Source of the DNA: JAQBDA01 sp964525785
GTDB taxonomy: Bacteria; Chloroflexota; Anaerolineae; Anaerolineales; UBA4823
Direction of reading: 5' to 3'
Assembly: GCA_964525785.1 (NCBI GenBank)
Contig: CAZGIX010000015.1
Coordinates: forward strand, 1-39,321
Length of the DNA stretch: 39,321 bases
Shown here: one piece after another, positions 35,342 through 39,321 of the stretch
Layout of the letters: each line of letters opens with the position of its first letter
Numbering within the stretch: the first letter of the stretch is position 1
Made by a program: the position numbers and the translations under genes
Notes under the pieces: generated by a model
The model's input: only the letters and a program-made list of their open reading frames with translations
Told to the model about the DNA's origin: nothing
The model's database searches: none

Positions 35342-35429
35342 TTGCCCGTGCCTGAGATAATAACTGCCTACGAGTAAGCTCACAAAAATCAATTTTTGGT
35401 ATTTTGCAACAACACCCAAATCGGAGGAA

Positions 35430-37118
35430 TTGTTGGAAAATAAATTGACCGTTGAGTGCCTGGATTGTGGGTACCAGGCACCTTACATGCCGGGAAGTCT
35501 CTCTTGTAAGCAGTGCGGCAGCCAATGGCGACAGGCGCGCTATGACTACTCTAACCTGGGAAGAATCATGCCAGCTCTGCTTCCCCATCGCCCGTTCAAT
35601 TTATGGCGGTATAGGGAGCTGCTGCCCATTTATGAGTACAACCCATCTTTGTCCCTGGGAGAAGGCGGTACCCCTTTGATCCATGCAGCCAATTTGGGGA
35701 TGATGTTAGGCTGCCCGAACATCTACATAAAAGACGAACGTCAAGGACCGACAAATTCTTTCAAGGATCGCCAAGCAGCAGTCGGAATTGCCACACTCAA
35801 AGAAGCAGGAATTAACGAAGCTGTACTGGCTTCTACGGGAAACGTCGCCATTGCATATTCAGCCTACGCAGCCAGGGCCGGTATCAAGCTTTGGGCTTTC
35901 TTAACCAGTTCAGTCCCCGCAGAGAAAATGCGCGAAGTGGCAATCTATGGAACACAGGTCGTAAAAGTTACCGCCACTTATGACGAAGCCAAGAAATTAG
36001 CCGCTGAATTCGCAAACCAACGCAATTTATTCCTCGAATCGGGTCCGCGCACTCTTTCTTCAATTGAAGCCATGAAGACGCTTGCCTTCGAGATAGCTGA
36101 ACAATTGACTGATCTGCTAGGACCAGACCATCGAGACACCAACGATGCTCTGCTGCCCTGGCGTGTTCCGGATTGGTATTTTCAATCGGTCAGTGGAGGA
36201 TTAGGCCCTCTAGGCGTGCAAAAAGGTTTTGATGAACTGGTAGATCTTGGTCTGACCCAGGAGCGACCAGCTATGGCGATCATACAGGCCGAGGGCTGTT
36301 CACCGATGGTCGTTGCCTGGAAAAAAGGGCACAGTACCGCTGAGCCAGTACGCTCCCCACGCACACATATCACCACTCTGGCAACCGGTGACCCTGGACG
36401 CACCTATACTATGCTGTACCAGCACATGGTAGAGTCAGGCAAGGGGCTCTTCGAGAGCGTTCCAGATGAGGAGACCTTCCGGACCATCCACGTCCTGGCC
36501 AAAATGGAAGGGCTGTCTGTCGAACCCGCCGCTGCAGTCGCCTTCGCAGGCTTGATCCGGCTGGTGCGTGCTGGGAAGATAAGGCCCGACGATTTAATTG
36601 TGGTCAACTGTACAGGTCATACAATGCCTGTAGAGACAAGTGTATTGGGTGATAACTGGGCGCGTAATGTCTCTCTTCCCGTCGAACCAGCGGCACTTAC
36701 ACCCCAAGAGGGCCTGCTGGAAGCCCTCAACCAGGTTACAGCCGATCGATACCCACGCATACTCGTCGTGGACGACTTTTCAGATGCCAGGAGGTTGATC
36801 CGGAGGATATTACAATCCCAGGGTGATTACACCATTTTTGAAGCTGCAAGCGGCCGTGATGCCATCCAGCTCGCCGGACAGGAATTGCCTGACCTGATCA
36901 TTCTTGATCTGATGATGCCGGAGATCGATGGCTTTGCAGTGTTAGATGCTCTGAAAGCCAATCCTGAAACGTCGTCAATCCCCGTTATCGTTGTTACCGC
37001 TAAAGAACTTACTCCTGAAGAGACCGAACGCTTGCGCGGTCAAATCCAATCACTGTTACAGAAGGGCGAGTTCATGAATGACGAATTCATCGACGAGATC
37101 ACATCCCTGATCAATTGA
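35430..37118 (+). CDS. Threonine synthase-like PLP enzyme fused to a CheY-like receiver
   Basis: A 562-aa fusion. Residues 1-430 are a fold-type II PLP enzyme of the threonine synthase type. It has an N-terminal cysteine finger (CLDCGYQAPY, CKQCGSQW), the PLP lysine K112 in TNSFKDRQA, the phosphate-binding loop region STGNVAIAYSAYAARAG, and SVSGGLGPLGVQKG. Threonine synthase makes threonine from O-phosphohomoserine. Residues about 440-562 are a receiver: VVDDFSDARR acidic pair, phospho-acceptor D493 in IILDLMMPEIDGF, VIVVTAKE switch threonine, and a lysine in LLQKGE. The frame between the parts is open with no stop. GGAGG (35423-35427) is followed by adjacent TTG codons at 35430 and 35433; either may be the start. 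It follows the hybrid kinase by 88 bases. Phospho-control of the enzyme is inference. Confidence 0.9.
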   Translation: MLENKLTVECLDCGYQAPYMPGSLSCKQCGSQWRQARYDYSNLGRIMPALLPHRPFNLWRYRELLPIYEYNPSLSLGEGGTPLIHAANLGMMLGCPNIYIKDERQGPTNSFKDRQAAVGIATLKEAGINEAVLASTGNVAIAYSAYAARAGIKLWAFLTSSVPAEKMREVAIYGTQVVKVTATYDEAKKLAAEFANQRNLFLESGPRTLSSIEAMKTLAFEIAEQLTDLLGPDHRDTNDALLPWRVPDWYFQSVSGGLGPLGVQKGFDELVDLGLTQERPAMAIIQAEGCSPMVVAWKKGHSTAEPVRSPRTHITTLATGDPGRTYTMLYQHMVESGKGLFESVPDEETFRTIHVLAKMEGLSVEPAAAVAFAGLIRLVRAGKIRPDDLIVVNCTGHTMPVETSVLGDNWARNVSLPVEPAALTPQEGLLEALNQVTADRYPRILVVDDFSDARRLIRRILQSQGDYTIFEAASGRDAIQLAGQELPDLIILDLMMPEIDGFAVLDALKANPETSSIPVIVVTAKELTPEETERLRGQIQSLLQKGEFMNDEFIDEITSLIN

Positions 37119-37146
37119 TAAGAGAGAGAAAACGGACCGCGTATCG

Positions 37147-38178
37147 ATGGACAAACCGCCCCAATCGCGCAGACCACGCAGCTGGATGCGAGAAATCCCT
37201 GAAGATATTTCCAGGATGGTCGAAGCACGCCCAAATAGGCGTGCGATTGGGATTTTGGCAGCATTGACATCTGCGGCTTTTTTGGGCATGACCCCGATAT
37301 TTGGAAAGCAAGCCATACTATTTGGGGCACCTGCGCTGGCAGTTGTGGCTATACGCACATCCCTGGCAAGCTTGCTGCTCTTCCTCGTTATGTATTTATT
37401 CTTCCGCCCTTACCTTTATATTTATCCTGCTGGATTATTAGGTTGTTTGCTGGCTGGCTTTATTAACGGATTGGGATCGGTTTTCTATTACAACTCCCTG
37501 GCGCGGATTGAGGCAGGCGTTGGACAGCTGCTCTTCACCCTTTACCCATTCTTTTTGGTGATGTGGCTGATTCTGGACCGCCAGCTGCCCACTCGCTTGA
37601 CAATAGTTCGAGTGGGTCTGGCAATTGGTGCAGTTTATTTGCTCACCCAGACAGGTTACCATCATATAGATCCAGTCGGAATCCTTCAGATGCTGGTTGC
37701 ATCTGCACTTTATGCACTGCATATCCCCATCAACCAGAGAGTCCTATACGATATGCCAGCACCAACAGTGACGGCATACACTTTGCTGGCAATGAGTCTG
37801 GTGGTCGTACCAACGTACCTGATCTCTGGTCCTCAGGCTGTACCACCTGGCTTGCAGGCATGGTATCCAATCTTTGGCCTGACGATGGTGACTTTCTTTT
37901 CTCGTCTGACATTATTCATTGGCGTAAAACACCTGGGCGCGATGCAGACTGCTCTGCTTGGATTGAGCGAGACGTTGGTCACCCTCTTCTTTGCCCACTT
38001 TTGGCTGAAGGAGGGTTTTACATATCAACAGTGGATAGGGGTATCGCTGTTGGTCAGCAGCCTGATCCTGGTGATTATAGACAGACAACCATCGAAGCAG
38101 CAAAATCAGGGCGGGCTTCTGGGATGGGTGCGCCCTCCTCCATCGCCAACTGATATTCCCTGGCAAATTCGGGAATGA
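37147..38178 (+). CDS. EamA/DMT-family transporter
   Basis: A 343-aa membrane protein with about ten transmembrane helices in two repeated EamA halves. The first starts with AIGILAALTSAAFLGMTPIFGK (landmark FLGMTPIFGK) and includes VAIRTSLASLLLFL and GLGSVFYYNSLARIEAGVG. The second includes LQMLVASALYALHIPINQRVL and GAMQTALLGLSETLVTLFFA. Members export or import metabolites such as amino acids or nucleotide sugars; the substrate cannot be told. It lies 28 bases after the threonine-synthase fusion and may be co-transcribed, which would allow, but does not show, amino-acid export. The polar N-terminal 36 residues are cytoplasmic. Confidence 0.87.
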   Translation: MDKPPQSRRPRSWMREIPEDISRMVEARPNRRAIGILAALTSAAFLGMTPIFGKQAILFGAPALAVVAIRTSLASLLLFLVMYLFFRPYLYIYPAGLLGCLLAGFINGLGSVFYYNSLARIEAGVGQLLFTLYPFFLVMWLILDRQLPTRLTIVRVGLAIGAVYLLTQTGYHHIDPVGILQMLVASALYALHIPINQRVLYDMPAPTVTAYTLLAMSLVVVPTYLISGPQAVPPGLQAWYPIFGLTMVTFFSRLTLFIGVKHLGAMQTALLGLSETLVTLFFAHFWLKEGFTYQQWIGVSLLVSSLILVIIDRQPSKQQNQGGLLGWVRPPPSPTDIPWQIRE

Positions 38179-38201
38179 TGCTTGTTCTGCAATTTAAGAT
38201 C

Positions 38202-38990
38202 TTATTTAATCACCAAAGTGGAATCAAAAAGATAACCTGTCCCACGAACGTTAGTGATCCAAAATTCGCCGGATGGGAAGTGGGAGAGCTTACGTCGCAG
38301 CCGGCTGATCAAGGGCCTCAGCACCTCCGGCGCTTCCCACTCGCCCACCTCATAGCCCTGTACCTGAAATACCAGCTCTTTATGGCTGAGGACACGCCCA
38401 CGATTCTCGACCAGGACGTGCAAGAGTTTTGCCTCTGTTGGGGTGAGACTGATACGTAAATCTCCCTGCCAGATCTCCCTGCGATTGGAATCAAACATCA
38501 CTCCACTATCTAAGGTCAGGATCAGGGCTTCATCCCCAAGCGCAGATTGTATCCCCTCTGCATCCTTGAGTTTTTGCACTGATGTCTCTAACTGGTCCAA
38601 CAAATACCTTCTTTGCTGTTTCTCTGCGCGACTGGCTAATCCGCTGGTAATGCTGGAGAGGATATCGTGTGCATTGCATGGCTTCAACAAGTAATCGTGA
38701 GCGCCAAGACGGAGCGCTTCGACAGCCGTTTCCATTGTGCCATGGGCAGTTAATAAGATAACTTTCATATCCGGTGAAATCTGTCGCACCACACGCAGCA
38801 CTTCAACGCCGCTCATCTCCGGCATCATAATATCCAATAACATCAGATCAAAAGTCTCGTTCTTTAACAATTCTATAGCCGCCTTCCCCCCATCAGCGGT
38901 TTCAACCTGATATCCTTCCTGCAATAATACATCCTGCAGGGAGGCGCGAATGCCAGCATCGTCATCGACCACTATTATCTTTGCTTTCAT
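38202..38990 (-). CDS. Response regulator with winged-helix DNA-binding output
   Basis: A 262-aa two-domain transcription regulator. The receiver (1-120) has D9/D10, phospho-acceptor D53 (LMLLDIMMPEMSGV), switch threonine in VILLTAHGTMETAVEAL, and lysine in DYLLKP. This last stretch reads like NtrC/AtoC-type receivers. A helical linker (about 125-165) leads to an OmpR/PhoB-type winged helix (about 170-258: LTPTEAKLLHVLVENRGRVLS, LISRLRRKL, VRGTGYLFD). The ATG at 38990 is preferred to the in-frame start at 39017, since GGAAGGAAGAG lies just before it. It converges on the EamA gene with 23 bases between stops. No cognate kinase is adjacent on its strand; the hybrid kinase at 32117 is a candidate only. 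Confidence 0.93.
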   Translation of the reverse strand: MKAKIIVVDDDAGIRASLQDVLLQEGYQVETADGGKAAIELLKNETFDLMLLDIMMPEMSGVEVLRVVRQISPDMKVILLTAHGTMETAVEALRLGAHDYLLKPCNAHDILSSITSGLASRAEKQQRRYLLDQLETSVQKLKDAEGIQSALGDEALILTLDSGVMFDSNRREIWQGDLRISLTPTEAKLLHVLVENRGRVLSHKELVFQVQGYEVGEWEAPEVLRPLISRLRRKLSHFPSGEFWITNVRGTGYLFDSTLVIK

Positions 38991-39321
38991 ACTGCTCTTC
39001 CTTCCGGTAACCACCAATACACAACCTTACCTGCACTGGGATTGACAGGTAATGGAACCGGAAAAGGTATGGTTTTATTACAAAATTATGTGATTTCCAT
39101 ATCCAATTTTAATTTACACTATTATAACGTCAGTACTGGATAACAGGAAAAGAGGAAATTTGGTCGATGGCTTGAGTAGCTTCGTCGCCCAATTCAACAC
39201 TGCGATCTCTAATCCCCACCACAAATTATAAATAATCAATAGGAAAAACCGGTTAAATTGAAATTAAATCTCGACTTTTGCACCTTAAAAACTGAGTATC
39301 CAAGCAGTGCCACTGGGGTGG
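38991..39321. other. Intergenic region at the right edge
   Basis: About 330 bases, AT-rich past 39070, with no reading frame that looks real. It should hold the promoter of the minus-strand regulator, but no convincing pair of hexamers was found. A TTGACA on the plus strand at 39042 has its nearest -10-like hexamer 20 bases away, too far to trust. Confidence 0.4.

Noticed and set aside
39042..39073. Plus-strand promoter with TTGACA near the right edge
   Set aside because: The nearest -10-like hexamer is 20 bases away and no plus-strand gene follows within the window.

Overview
The window looks like a piece of chromosome from an anaerobic bacterium of the phylum Chloroflexota, most likely class Anaerolineae. 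This is inferred from the very GAF-rich signalling proteins, the nSTAND1/TPR protein, and an anaerobic Hdr/formate dehydrogenase operon. It rests on protein style and not on a marker gene such as rRNA, so it is moderately confident only. Genes are tightly packed, often with ATGA or TGATG overlaps, and no phage, transposase, plasmid or CRISPR sequence was seen.

Region 1 (466-10049, + strand) is a formate/electron-transfer operon. A stand-alone cyclic-nucleotide-type sensor domain and a GNAT acetyltransferase come first. They are followed by hdrC, hdrB, hdrA, an mvhD-like gene, a formate dehydrogenase beta-like iron-sulfur protein and the formate dehydrogenase catalytic subunit fdhA. The fdhA frame contains an in-frame UGA that is almost certainly selenocysteine, followed by a SECIS hairpin. 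A rubrerythrin-like ferritin and a FocA-type formate channel complete the set. Together these suggest formate is imported or exported by FocA and oxidised or made by FdhA. Electrons would move through FdhB/MvhD to the flavin of HdrA, where they may be bifurcated between ferredoxin and an unknown acceptor at HdrB/C.

Region 2 (10279-16381) has a sucrase/ferredoxin-like protein on + and a three-gene minus-strand operon. That operon encodes a 129-aa helical protein, a membrane-anchored nSTAND1 ATPase with TPRs, and an SH3-type lipoprotein. The first two share the motif SGDFRGAxxNIKSTL near their N-termini, which suggests a receptor/partner pair. A divergent gene encodes a possible nuclease-fold protein.

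Region 3 (16620-20779) holds a zinc-finger/SpoIIE phosphatase fusion, a YcaQ-like DNA glycosylase, tRNA-Gly(CCC) with a textbook promoter and terminator, msrA, and two stand-alone response regulators.

Region 4 (21086-35341) is a 14-kb sensory array of seven + strand genes. One soluble and four membrane GAF sensors have no kinase domain but share a C-terminal module. They are followed by a ParA-like ATPase and a soluble multi-GAF hybrid histidine kinase with a receiver. The kinase may be the shared output for the whole array.

Region 5 (35430-38990) has a threonine synthase-like enzyme fused to a CheY-like receiver, an EamA-type transporter, and a convergent response regulator with a winged-helix output. 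Two large palindromic elements and several hairpins lie between genes.
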